Assembly: GCA_030704615.1 (NCBI GenBank)
Contig: CM060732.1
Coordinates: forward strand, 26,412,001-26,476,000
Direction of reading: 5' to 3'
Source: Takakia lepidozioides
Lineage: Eukaryota > Streptophyta > Takakiopsida > Takakiales > Takakiaceae
DNA: 64,000 bases
Shown: piece after piece, positions 21,190 through 32,400 of the stretch
Position numbering within the stretch: the first letter of the stretch is position 1
Layout: each line of letters begins with the position of its first letter
Made by a program: the position numbers and the translations under genes
Notes under the pieces: generated by a model
Told to the model about the DNA's origin: nothing
What the model saw: only the letters and a program-made list of their open reading frames with translations
Databases searched by the model: none

Positions 21190-22100
21190 AACTATGTAAT
21201 GTGGTATGTAGACGACCATGATTTGAAATGTGTAATTCACATCAATTCGTCGGCAGTGCAATGATATGGCCTCCAACTATACTGAGTGAGCTCTGAGTGG
21301 CAACTTTTAAAAGCACATTTGTCATTGCACCGTTCGAAGTCTACATGTCTTGCTGTCGCTATGCACTACAATCATCTTTTGAAGATGATCCTAACTCTCA
21401 TTGTTATTTGAGGAGGGAGGAAGGTCTTCCCATGGCAGCCTCTATGGCGCACACTTTGTGAGGATATTTTCTCGTCCTCGTAATTGTAAAAGTGAAACAA
21501 GCATTTGTAATTGCACAATGTTGGATGCTACAATTGTAGGCCTCATGGTAGTCTTGATTCTATTTAGGCAAGATTCCATGCATTAATTCCACGGTCATAG
21601 GACCATCCTCGGTTATAGGCGGCGCATGTTAAGATGACGGACAGTGCCACGTCATCATTTGCCGCCACATCAGCATGCTGACATGACGCTCACACCACGT
21701 CAGCTTGTGTGCAGGCTCACGCCACGTCACTCCTGCGTGAGCGTACGCTCGCACGCAACGCTCACGCCATTGCGTCGTTGGTTGTGGCACGATGCTTAGG
21801 TGCACGACATACTCTTCTATCCCCATGTAGTCACATTTGTTTGGGTACCAACTGTCAATGAACATTGATATTCAAATATGCTCACAATTCCTCCATGCTA
21901 TAAGCTGTTGTGATCAAGCACTAGTGGATTGGCCACTGGTAGGGCCATTTATTCATATCCAGATTGTAAAACATTGGCACCTAGAAGTTGGGAAGTGACC
22001 CAATCTGGCACTTCACCATTCTACACTTCTAATATCTTCCAGTGTGCAACTATTAGCACTGATTTCATCGTTGGCAACCTGCAGTAATATCCCTATATCA
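21190..22100. other. Intergenic, ACGT-motif cluster
   Basis: No gene recognised. At 21640-21735 four CACGTCA (TGACGTG) motifs occur within 100 bp (gccacgtcatc, accacgtcagc, gccacgtcact and a variant), followed by a 12-bp palindrome GAGCGTACGCTC. TGACGTG is a bZIP-type site in plants, but no nearby gene start is visible, so a regulatory role is unproven. Confidence 0.4.
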
Positions 22101-22300
22101 AAAAAATCCCATACCCACATCCTTGGGCCTTTGTCTAGCTTCAACTACAACAACATATTGCCACATTTGGCATACATCTACGCCAGGGCAATATCCAGAC
22201 TGATATTGGTACAATTCACGCTTTGATCCTGTCAATTCTTTGCCCCTTTGTAGAGTTGTAGACGGGGTGGCATGCATAGCAATATCCTGCAAACCTGGCC
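22100..22300 (-). pseudogene. PPR gene relic (C-proximal fragment)
   Basis: On the minus strand the phrase LQRGKELTGSK is followed, through frameshifts, by an IVP...ISLDIALA stretch and MYAKCGN. These are the GKEVH...IVPD...LVDMYAKCG blocks that repeat in the intact PPR gene at 55793-57712. It is too decayed to encode a protein. It is collinear with the fragment at 23660-23949 if about 1.3 kb of unrelated DNA separates them. Confidence 0.55.
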
Positions 22301-23526
22301 CTGTGCATCTTCACCCCTTCTACCACTTTGAATCGCTCACATCTGCTGTGGTCAGATTGTTGAGAGACCTGTAAGACCATCCCAGTGGAACATCAATTGG
22401 CTTGCTCCCCACCCCCTCTCTAGCTTGCAATTGAATCATAATCTTATGTAGTTTTTTTTTCTTATCTCTAGGAAAATGACACGCTATCACATTGCTGCAC
22501 TGCAATTCTGCCAAAATCTTACAATGTCAGGCTATGGCTGTCATCATAGCCTCCACACCAATGTATGGATGTGTCCTTCATGAGCAACACTACCCCAAGT
22601 CTGCCTTCACCCTACCCTAACCACAAAACGTTTCCAGTCAACTGTGACCAACATGGGAGGTTTTTGGTGGTTCAAAGCTATTTCACGAGTAAAATACTTA
22701 CACCACTTGGTTGTGGTGGAAGACCTGCAATTATACCATATCGTACACATCACTTACTTGTGGTGGCAATCTTGCAATCCAATATCCACAAGCAGACAGA
22801 TTTATTTCGTCTTGACCAAGCTGTCATGGCAAGCCTATGGCATATCAGGAAAAGCAAAGCATTAGAGAGGTGAGTTCAAACAGTCATGCAATCAGTTTTC
22901 AGCCCACTGAGCTAGAAAGGAAGTGCCCAGTATACGACTTCTGTGTCACACATTAGTGGAAAAATAAACCAACACCAACTTTCACATCCCTCGTCCCATT
23001 AGAGCTTTGCCAACTTCACTGCCTCCCTGGAATCCCCCCCCCCGTGAAAAAGCAAGTATAAAGCAAATTCCCAGAGACATGTTTACCAGTGATACATGTC
23101 TCGCTGGTAGTCGTTGAGAAACAAGGCTCTTAAGCTTTGCCCACAAACTCAACATCAAATCTGAGTGTTGAATTGGGGGGTATGACACACAACCCTGCAA
23201 TCCAGCAACTTCTCACGGTTTAGAAAAGACCTTTCAAAAATGAAGAGAAGGAAGAGATTGAAAGGGAACTATGTGGTTCAGGGCTGGATTAAATGGGGCA
23301 GCTTGGCATCAGATGGGCCTTGGGTTGCTGCCTACAGTGAAACAAAAAATATGGCATGCTACTGGAGGCATATCAATCGCATATCAATCCTCCTTGTCCA
23401 CAACTGACAGACCTCTAGAGCTGGCACCATCAACAATCCATATTTGTCATCTAGGCCATCATCATTGCCAAAGTAAATTTGCCCCTACCTCTCTTGACAT
23501 AAGATGCCTCTATTCTCACTGTGGAA
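22301..23526. other. Intergenic, nothing recognised
   Basis: Short AT-rich and T-run stretches (for example 22447-22458) and no coding family. It lies between two minus-strand PPR fragments and may be an insertion into the former PPR gene, but no terminal repeats were seen. Confidence 0.4.
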
Positions 23527-23649
23527 TTAGAACGGGAGAACCATGCACTGGTATGAACAGACTCTTACATGGCAAAAACCCTCGACAAACGGGGAGAGAG
23601 GAGAAGAGAATGGAGGTACTGCCGCCCTCGACAGTTGGTGGTTTTTTGG

Positions 23650-23949
23650 GGAAATGACATAGTGAATGCCTATAATTACTTGTAGGGCCTCCCTCCTATG
23701 ACAACCATGCTGGGCATATCCTGCGATCATTGCATTCCAAGACACCACATCTTGTTCGGCCATATCATCAAACACTCCCTTGTCATCCTTGATGCTACCA
23801 TATTCAAAATACATGTCCACCCAGGTAGAGTTTAGAACAAATACCTCTCGTACTATTCCCATTTTGAGGCTGTCCAATTTCAGGGCTACGAAGCTCGCAC
23901 ATTCATTGCAAACGCAACCAATTGTGACCTTGTCCGGCTTCAACATCAC
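23650..23949 (-). pseudogene. PPR gene relic
   Basis: The minus strand encodes KPDKVTIGCVCNECASF, then VDMYFEYGSIKD and VFDDMAEQDVVSWNAMIAGYAQHG. These are one full PPR motif and parts of two others, very like repeats of the intact gene at 55793. The frame continues into unrelated sequence after REAL at about 23675. There is no DYW domain. Confidence 0.75.
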
Positions 23950-24249
23950 TAAAAGAACTCGTTGTATAGTCGAATACCAATGTCATGAAGGGGGGAATGT
24001 ATCAAATTGTACACTTGAAGACTGCAAATAGGGATGACGATTACAAATCAATTCGAAGTCTGCAAACTGCATGACTCAATGAAGTATGCTACTTACTACT
24101 TCATGATATTTGCCCACGCCACTACATAGTGAAACTGCAAACTGCTTCGAGCTCCAGATCCAATATTTTGTCACTATCAAATGGACACATGTTCACATAT
24201 GACAAGTGCTTCGTTAAAGATAGATGGATGAGGTCATCCAATGGATGAA

Positions 24250-24622
24250 CCCATTCATGTATATGCCTTAAGATGCCACGTGTAGTGATGTAATCATAGA
24301 AACAGAGATGTGAAACCTCCAGTAGTCATGTAGTCATAAGCTTATATGGCATGTCATCAATGTGTAGTAGTGGTGTAGTCATTTAGTCATAAGCTTACGT
24401 GGCACGTGTCTGACGTGTAGTATTGCGTATGACTACTAGTTATATAAACCAAGCCTATGTTCTTGGTCAACACTGTTTGACCGCGGCTCCTAGTCATGTA
24501 GTAAAACGTATGACTACATTAGATTAAAATATATTAAAATTCACCCAACAATGGGTTTCATCACTTCGTAGTCACACATATAGTCATGATTACCAAGATA
24601 GAAACATTAATCTGTAGTAGTG
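24250..24622 (+). mobile_element. CACTA-like terminal block, right end
   Basis: The head (tatatgcctta...cacgtgtagtgatgtaatca) matches 26236-26285. It contains repeated gtagtcat motifs and the near-palindrome GGTCAACACTGTTTGACC at 24465-24482, about 140 bp from an end reading aatctgtagtagtg. It is part of the same family as 905-1334 and 26231-26562. It has no coding capacity. Confidence 0.5.
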
Positions 24623-24639
24623 GTGCCAGAAGAGGCATT

Positions 24640-25790
24640 GTGGACTCCCTCTCTTGATCCGCTTCCAGAAGCTGTGGTCACGGTTGAGGTGCTTGGTTTT
24701 ATCAACTGTGCCGCTGCAGCTGCTGCCTTCAGTTGACCATCTACCCATGCAGGTTTCTTGTGGCTATTGATCCACAGGGAATCATAGGTAATCTTGTGCT
24801 TGAAATCTGGCCCTCTTGGAAACTCTGTACCCACTCTCTATCCCTGCTCCTTCAGCTATCCATGCGTCTGCACAAATCATGCATTCATCCTTGCTTTGCT
24901 GCTAGCAGCTGACAATAACAGCCTAGACACCCAACTTAGCTTATGACCCTAGTTCTTATGCTGAATTGCGTCTGTATTCTTTATAATCTAACAGGCATTC
25001 ACCTTTTTGCCTCGATTGTCTCACCATTGACTGGGGTCACAAAAGTATCCATTCCACAGCTTCTCCTCATCTCTATTACATACTTTCTTGTTGTCACATT
25101 GGCAGTATCATGTCCAATTCATTCCAAACTAGATTCACTCAACCAGCTAACTTGCAGAATTCAACATGGAAATTTAGGGCCGATTGTGATAAGAGGGAAA
25201 AATAGGGTGAAAGAGGTGCCTTCAGTAGAAATGTCTGACTTTATCAATTGTGCTGCTGCTACTGCCGCTTCCAGTTGACCATCTACCCATGTAGGTTTCT
25301 TGTAGCTATCCTTCCACAGGGAATCATAGGTAATGTGGAGCTTGAAATCCAGCCCTTTTAGATGAATTTGGACCCACACTCTATCCCTGCTCCTTCAGCT
25401 ATCCATGCCTCTGACAGCCTAGAATTCTACCAGCAAACACCCCAACCATACTGGTGTGGAGTTCTTCCCCAAAACACCCCAACCCTACTTATCACAATCT
25501 GAAATGCATCTGCTTCTCTCTGTAGTCCAACAGGCATTCACATTTTTGTCTCCATTGTCCCACCATTGACCGGGGTCGGAAAGTGTTCACCCCAAAGCTT
25601 CTCCTCACCTCTATTATATGTTTTTGGATACTTCCCTGCTGCCAGACTGGCAGTAACTTGCCAAAGTCACTCCAAACCACCACAGATCTACCCAACGACC
25701 TAACTTACATAATTCAATATGCATCTTGCGGCCGAGTCTGATGAGAGGGCAACACAGGCTGAAATAGGTTGAAGAAGAAGGTGCCCTCAC
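24640..25790 (-). repeat. Diverged tandem duplication, unit about 545 bp
   Basis: Unit 1 (about 24700-25240) and unit 2 (about 25245-25790) align end to end, offset 540-545 bp. Each encodes on the minus strand ITYDSLW...KKPxWVDGQLxAAxAAAQLIK (24834-24690 and 25379-25240). A second shared patch resembles RRSxGxxTF and a tail ending LLDY. These look like exons of an unrecognised gene or transposon protein. Unit 1 continues into an S/T/G-rich tail and a stop at 24607. Confidence 0.6.
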
Positions 25791-25804
25791 CACATTGTCC
25801 TTGA

Positions 25805-26230
25805 CCTCGTGTCCTGACCCATGGAGGATTTGACCGACCATCAACCCAAAAGGACCTCTTGTGTGTGCTGCTTGTGTCTGTAGTCAGGTAATGTCGGATT
25901 GGTCTATGAGATCGAACCACTACGGTGCAGCTGAGTAGGTAGAGATTGAAACACGCCTGCTAAGACCAAGCTGACTCTCCCTAGAACGGCGAGCTTGCTT
26001 CTCCTCATCTCGTCTCCTCCTCCTCTTCTCCTTCCTGCATCATTTGCTCAACGCCTCCATCCCACGCCCCTGCATATCCTGCTATCATCGCGTTTCATCC
26101 CTCGGCTAAGTGGTGTGGCGCAGGAGACCAAAAAAACGCCAAGTCCCAGCCCTCCTCTCTGTTCACGATTACCCTAATGGACAACCTTATTAGCAACTTT
26201 TTAAAATTTTTAAACCTAATGGGCAACCTT
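25805..26230. repeat. Dispersed repeat, copy 2
   Basis: Matches 1-175 over its left part and 590-640 over its right part (gttcacgattaccctaatggacaac). The final module (taatgg-caaccttattagca) is duplicated at 26175-26200 and 26216-26236. Like copy 1 it is followed by a CACTA-like block in the same orientation. Confidence 0.6.
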
Positions 26231-26562
26231 ATTAGCATTATATGTGCCTTCAAAATGACACGTGTAGTGATGTAGTCGTATAAATAGAGCTGTGAAACTA
26301 TCTTCAGTCATAGAGTCATAAGATTCCATGAAACGTCGTCCACGTGTAGTCAAACATATCACACTAGTCATATAAACCATCCCTGTCATCATGGTCAACA
26401 ATGTTTGACCAATGCTCCCTAATTTTCCGGAGTTATGTAGTGATATCCATTACTACAGAGTCATAAAACTATGACTGCAACGCATTTCAGCGCTCTGTAG
26501 TCGTCTGCCTAGTGCAGTTTTTATGACTCCGCCAAAGCCGTAGTCCTAAAAACGCTCATATC
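26231..26562 (+). mobile_element. CACTA-like terminal block, right end
   Basis: It ends ctaaaaacgctcatatcttg then tagtg. Read inward from the right this is CACTACAAGATATGAGCG, an excellent CACTA-type terminus. The near-palindrome GGTCAACAATGTTTGACC is at 26393-26410, 152 bp from the end. The sequence to its right is antisense LINE coding DNA, so the element inserted into or was joined to that LINE. Confidence 0.6.
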
Positions 26563-28100
26563 TTGTAGTGCTTCCACATACACTTCCACACAGTGAGTTG
26601 TAGATCCAGGTTCCACTTCCGATTCCATTTGGTAGAAAAATTGGCCTGACCGAGGAGGAGCTTATATCCAGTTTTGATAGTGCAACCCATCAATGGGGTG
26701 GTTGACCCATCCTTCCATGTCCATTCGCTCGGGGTGAATTGGAGTCTGCTAAGGGGCAGATTCAGAAACCAAATCAAAGAGGTTTTCTGAGCCCAAAGCC
26801 ACTCATTCCCTTGAGGAGGCCGAGGATCGGGAATACCAGAACGAGATTCAAAAATTCTAATTCTGTAACCCAAATTATGCTCCATGCTTCCTGAACCAAT
26901 GAAAGAGAGCAAACCTTCGGAGGAAGGCCTGAAAGCTAGCCCTTCCCATTGAGACCCTGAAGTTGAAATGGCCAGAAAGGTCCTGAGCTTTTGCCCTTCA
27001 GTAGAGCCAAACCAACACGGAAGGTCGTCAGGGGAGCAGCCACCGCCAAGCAATAGAGGTAGGACAAATGAGACCCCTTGCTTAATGGGATCCCAACCGC
27101 TTCTGACATAGGAAGCCAAAATGAGGGAGGAAAATAGAGGCGGATCCAAGAAATGGCTGTTCTCCCAGACATTGGCAATGTGCGATACCCTTGGACTCCC
27201 ATGTAGCCCATTTCTTATGGAGAGTGGCCAGAGGCTCATAATCAAGATTGCGATTACCAAAAAGTGGTTGGCGGATGGCCTCCTCGAATTAGCAGGTGGC
27301 TCTCCTCTAGGTTAAATGGAAGGGATAGAAGAGGGGATGAGTTAAGTCAGCACAGGCAAAAGACTCGGAGCTCTGCCGCTTTGCCTTTACATAAAGAGGG
27401 AGATGGAGTTGGACAAGCAGCGTGGCCCAAGATCACGTTGGCTAGGATATTGAAACCAGCTTTCAACTGCTTGCTGTTTTTAGGAAAATCACGTGAAGAT
27501 CCTTCCACCAGGGATTGCTTGGTAATCTAGGAGACGAGTTCCTATTGGCTTTGTCACCCACAATGTCATCCCATCGAAACGCCAGCAAGACATGAACAGT
27601 GGATGCGGAGTCAAACTTAGGCGAGTTGTCCCAAAAGGCCCCAAAGTAGATAGTTGTTTTTGTTTGAGAGCTGGAATTGAAAGAGCTGCTTTTCAAAAAT
27701 GTTTCCCACTGAGTTTGAGGGGGAGCTCAACCTCTTTGCTGGCGGAGTAGTATGTTGCGTGGTGAGTAGTAATCCATGAACCTGCCGGACCTTCAAAGCC
27801 ATTAGTAAGCAAGATGGAGGTGGGTTGAGTGGGACCGTTGAGACGACCCAAGATAAATTTGGGAGTGATCTTAAGCACTGCCAGGTTTCTCCTTACAGTG
27901 TTGTCGGGCGTTTGATCACATAGCTTGAGTTGCACAAATGACCGGAGGTCCAAGCATCTTGTAGCAAGATTGATAAGGGGGTTGGAGAAAGGACAAAACT
28001 CAAATACTGCTAGAGGGTGATCGGGGCAGTATGAGGCAAGGTCGTGGCGGTGGGGATGAGACCGAGGGAGAGCCCAATCTCTTGCGCTTGGCATATTCAT
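26563..28100 (-). pseudogene. LINE (L1-type) fragment, C-terminal pol region
   Basis: Minus-strand coding similar in order and motifs to the LINE at 45600-47340: DPRPPQGNEWLWAQ (compare NPLPPQGMETQWARQ), then WFLNLPLSRLQFTPSEWTWKDGS (compare WFLSCPLVDLQFDPGEWRWMD) and the GYKLL segment. Many stops and shifts are present upstream (27300-28100). The RT active site and the zinc-binding C-terminus are missing; the latter is cut off by the CACTA-like end at 26562. Confidence 0.75.
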
Positions 28101-28299
28101 TTACACTAGAATGATTGCCATAAGCAATATCACTAACTCTAAACTAAGATAAAATTCCATGATCTATCTATTGTCCATATTTTCAGAGACAATAGTGTGC
28201 ATAATGTTATTTATTTTTCATAATAGTAATTATGACTATTTTTTATTTTTATTTTTTTTGGGTCCAACGAAACAGCTTGAAAGGCTGGCCTTGAGGAGG

Positions 28300-28580
28300 T
28301 TTTTTCTTTTGTTCTCTTTTTTTTGTTTTTTTTTAAAGAACAGGGGATGGTAGCCCTGGAAAATTTATTAAAGAAGATAAAAACCACAGTAGTTCATGAG
28401 GAAAAAATAACCTCAAACCGAGTGCCATAGAGGCTGATAAAGGAAGACCAAAAAAACTATGGCTCTCAGTGGTGATTTTTTCCTCTTACTTTGTAGCCCC
28501 ACTTCCATTAATAAATTTCCAGGGCCTCCGTGAGTCCCCTGTTCTCTAAAAAATTAAAAAAAAAAAAAGAAAAAGAAAAA
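28300..28580. repeat. Inverted pair of LINE-like 3' tails
   Basis: The module taataaatttccagggc ... cccctgttct followed by an A-rich tail appears on the plus strand at 28508-28580 and inverted at 28300-28375. About 100-110 bp of adjoining sequence (ttttttcctc blocks) is shared between arms. The same module is at 11280-11320 (minus). The result is an imperfect long inverted repeat just upstream of the fructokinase gene. Confidence 0.6.
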
Positions 28581-29454
28581 GAACAGGTTGTGACGTTGTG
28601 ACAGATTCCGCGAACTCGATTTGGTCAGAGGGAGAGTGGGTGCGGGCCAATGAGAGCGCGCAGTGTTGGTGCGTCCTTTGGGCCGGGCTGGCGTCTTCTT
28701 GTCTCTTCTCTCCGCCATCGCTGCCTGCCAACCTTCAGGCCCCACACTCTGGCCTGCAAGCGGGGATTCCTATGGCGGAACCATCACAGAGCCGCATTGG
28801 ATCGTAGAGCATCGAATCACTCACAGAACTGCAACTCAGTGAATTTGGATGTGGTGTGGGGATAAAAGAGACATTACAAGTTTTGGTAGACGAGCCATCG
28901 TGCCCTCCGTAATTGAGGGCGTCTGTGTCGGACTGAAGAGAGTGTGCGCAGAGAATCAATATCAGAGAGGGAACGGGGGGCTTGCGGGTGGTGTCAGTGG
29001 ATAGCATAGGTTTGCTGTGAGATAGGAGGAGGGATTCCTTTTTTTCAAGTCTCCGAAAGGAAGCTGAGCTTTTATGTTTGTTGAGATCTCGTCAGTATTT
29101 TTTCTGCATTGTCAGCAGTCGCAAAGAGAGATCTTCATGTAGATCAGGAGAGCAGAGGAAGGAGTAACAGTATATTTCTCTTTAATTTGTTTGTTATTCT
29201 CCGTAAAAGCACCTAATGCATGAAGACGGAGTGATACTCTGGATGAGAAAGAATCTAAACGGAAGTGTCTGAAAAGCCCAATCAACTAAGAGTAATCGGC
29301 TGTTTGTTGTGGTTATTACTCTCTGTTTTAGTCACAAGGAGGGGGTGAGTCCGTGAGTGAGAGAGAATGCTGTCAGAGTCCTAAGGGAGGGCTTTCATCC
29401 TGTGTAGAGAGAGAAACAGATAACGGCAAGGGGGAAGAAGGGAAAGAGAAAGCG
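28581..29454 (+). promoter_or_regulatory. Upstream/5' leader region of the fructokinase gene
   Basis: A GC-richer stretch (28620-28800) is followed by purine-rich leader-like sequence to the ATG at 29455. No protein is recognised. A promoter is inferred only from position; no convincing TATA element was chosen. Confidence 0.3.
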
Positions 29455-32400
29455 ATGGCGTGCTCATGTGGCGGCGGTTTGTTTCCAAATCCATGTAATG
29501 TACAGCCATCTCCACATATTCCTAAGCACAAACTCACTACCACGATACCTTTTACCTTGTCTGGTCCAAATCAATCACATTTGATCTCTAAGAGAGCTTG
29601 CAAGCAACCTTTGCTCCCAAAAACGTTTCTCCCTCCTAAGAGTCCGAAATTTTTGCAAGGGGTTGTTAAGGGGTATGGCTTCCCCAGGGGGCAGCGTGCA
29701 TTTCGTCCAGGTGGGAACCTCCTCTAATCTCACTTTTTCTCTCTCCATAGTGTCCCGGCACTCTGTGTGATAGTGCTGCCAGGTCCTTGTCTATGCGTTT
29801 TTCATCGGTCTCTGCCACTATTTCCAGTTGACATTGCATGCAAGGTGATACAACAAAAAGTGGCGTTTGACATTCGGTTTATTTTCTGGCTGACTGTTTG
29901 CAGCGTTCCTCCTCTTCCTCGAGAGGATGTTTGCAAGTTTCTGTCCAGCAACATGTTTTTGGATCTATGAAATCAATCAGGGCGCTAAGGCCCCGTTGTT
30001 CCACCGATGAGAATCTATTTTTAATTCAGTGTCTCATGGGGCTCCCCAAATGAGGCTCTGGGGGGAGAGTAGTTAGCTGGGGCACAGTAAATTGGCCAGA
30101 TGGGAGAGAGCAGGTTAGGGTGAAGCTTTTAGATAGGGGAGGCATGTTAGGCTGGTGGAAAAGCGCTGGCGGATGGGACTGAAGGATAAGACAGAGGAAT
30201 CTTCTGCAAGAGGATGCTGTCTCATCAAATAATAGGGGACAAAATAGACGGAAAGAATGTGCACTGAGATTGTCTCAGCCTATTTTTTAAATCCTTTTGA
30301 TTGTATTAAACCATCCCTGTATTCATCTGTTGGTTGTCTGTGCAACAGTGTGGAGAGCATTTGGAAAACAAGAATTGGTGGTCTGCTTTGGAGAGTTGCT
30401 TATTGATTTTGTACCCACAGTTGGAGGGCTATCTCTGGCCGATGCTCCAGCATTTAAAAAAGCACCTGGAGGTGCTCCTGCAAATGTTGCCGTCGGGATT
30501 GCCAAGCTTGGCGGCAATGCGGCTTTTGTGGGCAAGGTGATCTCTCTCTCTCTCCCCCTCTCAAGACTAATATTCTCTTCCTTCAGTGAAGGTAACCACT
30601 CATATTGCGCAAATGCAAGTCAAGGCAATTTTCTGAGGAAGCTCTGCAACAGTTCTTGACTAACTCAACATTCAAGTCAAAGAGACATGTGGATGTTGAG
30701 CAATTGTGTGTTCTCAGCAGATGGTCCATTCATTACATGATCCATTGGTCCACTAACTAACTGGCTTTAGATGGAAGTAGGTGATAAGGAAGGCCATGAT
30801 TCAACAGTTGTAGGATATTGCAGTTGAAATGTAGTTCCAATTCACTGAAGGTCTTGACTTACAGGAATACTCAATTAAGCTTGAATCTAGTTGCCAGATC
30901 TCTGCCGCAGTACTGAATCTGTGCGGCTGTAGTCTCGTTGGAAATTCTTAATGTGTAGGCCAGTGCACAACACAACAATGACGATGCACTCTTAAGAGGT
31001 AGCAGCGGATATCAAACTCCAGTGAAGAACTGTGTGAGAAACTGAAACGGGAAGGTTGTCAATAGTGGGACAAGCACTCTAATGGCATTTCATTACAATG
31101 AACGAAGGCCACATCCATTTCAGCTGTGTAACAACAGTATCTGTTTGCAGATCTTAGTTTGAACTACAATTGGGATAGCAGAACATTAAGTCTAACTTGA
31201 GTCATATTTGGTGGTTGCTTAGGTCGGGGATGATGAGTTTGGCTACATGCTAGTGGATGTTCTGAAGGAGCATCGGGTGGAAACGCGGGGATGCCGGTTT
31301 GATCCCAATGCCCGGACAGCACTGGCATTTGTGACACTGCGTGCTGACGGGGAGCGGGAGTTCATGTTCTATCGGAATCCTAGTGCTGACATGCTGTTTC
31401 AACCCAAGGAGCTTGATATGGACCTCATTCGACAGGTACCAGCCTTCCTCCTTCATCTCAGCTTAGTTCAAATGGCTCTACTGCCTTACAGTGGAGTGTG
31501 TTAACCTCACATTTTTGGAAGTAGTGCATCCTTATTCCCATTGCGGATTTGTACTTGCCTTATGTGTAGTGGCATGAATTGACACTACTATCCAGAGTCT
31601 AGACTCTGATCCATTTGCTTGAAATGGATGGTTGAAATTCGCCACTAAATCTGTGACTAACTTATCAAGTGTCCAAAAGTTGGGGTTGAGGTCTAATACT
31701 ACCAAATCTCGATAAAAATTGGATCTTCATCTGGAAGTACTGAAGTGGAAAATTGTGACCAACTACTGTCTACCTCTTCAAGTTCTATCTCTTTGCATGA
31801 TCTTCCACCCCTTCAAGTTTAGGGAGCCTTAGGGACCTTGGCAATAGTATGGGTACATGAAAATGTCAAATGAGTGGTGAATTCACTGTGGCTATTTACC
31901 GTTCTGACTCCAGGTCTTCCAGAACATGGGCACCCAGTAGAATATGGGTTGTAAATTTTTTTCGGATTCTGAAAACTGCCTCATTTGGAGCCCATGATAA
32001 CCATGTTCTTGGTAACACATGCAGCTTCCAGCTGTTGCACCATGTGGCTACTTAGCAAGCAATTATTTGACATCACTGATTCTATATATTCCTTTTAATC
32101 TGTGATAGTATTTATATTGCTGCTAGGGCATCTTGAGGAAGACAAGAGAGAGAGGTTCTTTTATTGAGTCCTGCATTATCATTCCAATGGACAAGGGACA
32201 TGACTGTTATCTGCAAACAGTAGCTATGACAATCCCCCGAAGAAGTCAGTACATATTGGCATGATATTTCTAGATAAGGTTCTTAAGTGAAATGATCTTC
32301 AGGGCACAGTAGTACCTGTGGATTCCCACCCTACTGAGGTGGTTGTCGGGGTTCAGCCCTGTAGAATATTTGCCATAGTGCTTCTGCATAGCTGACTATG

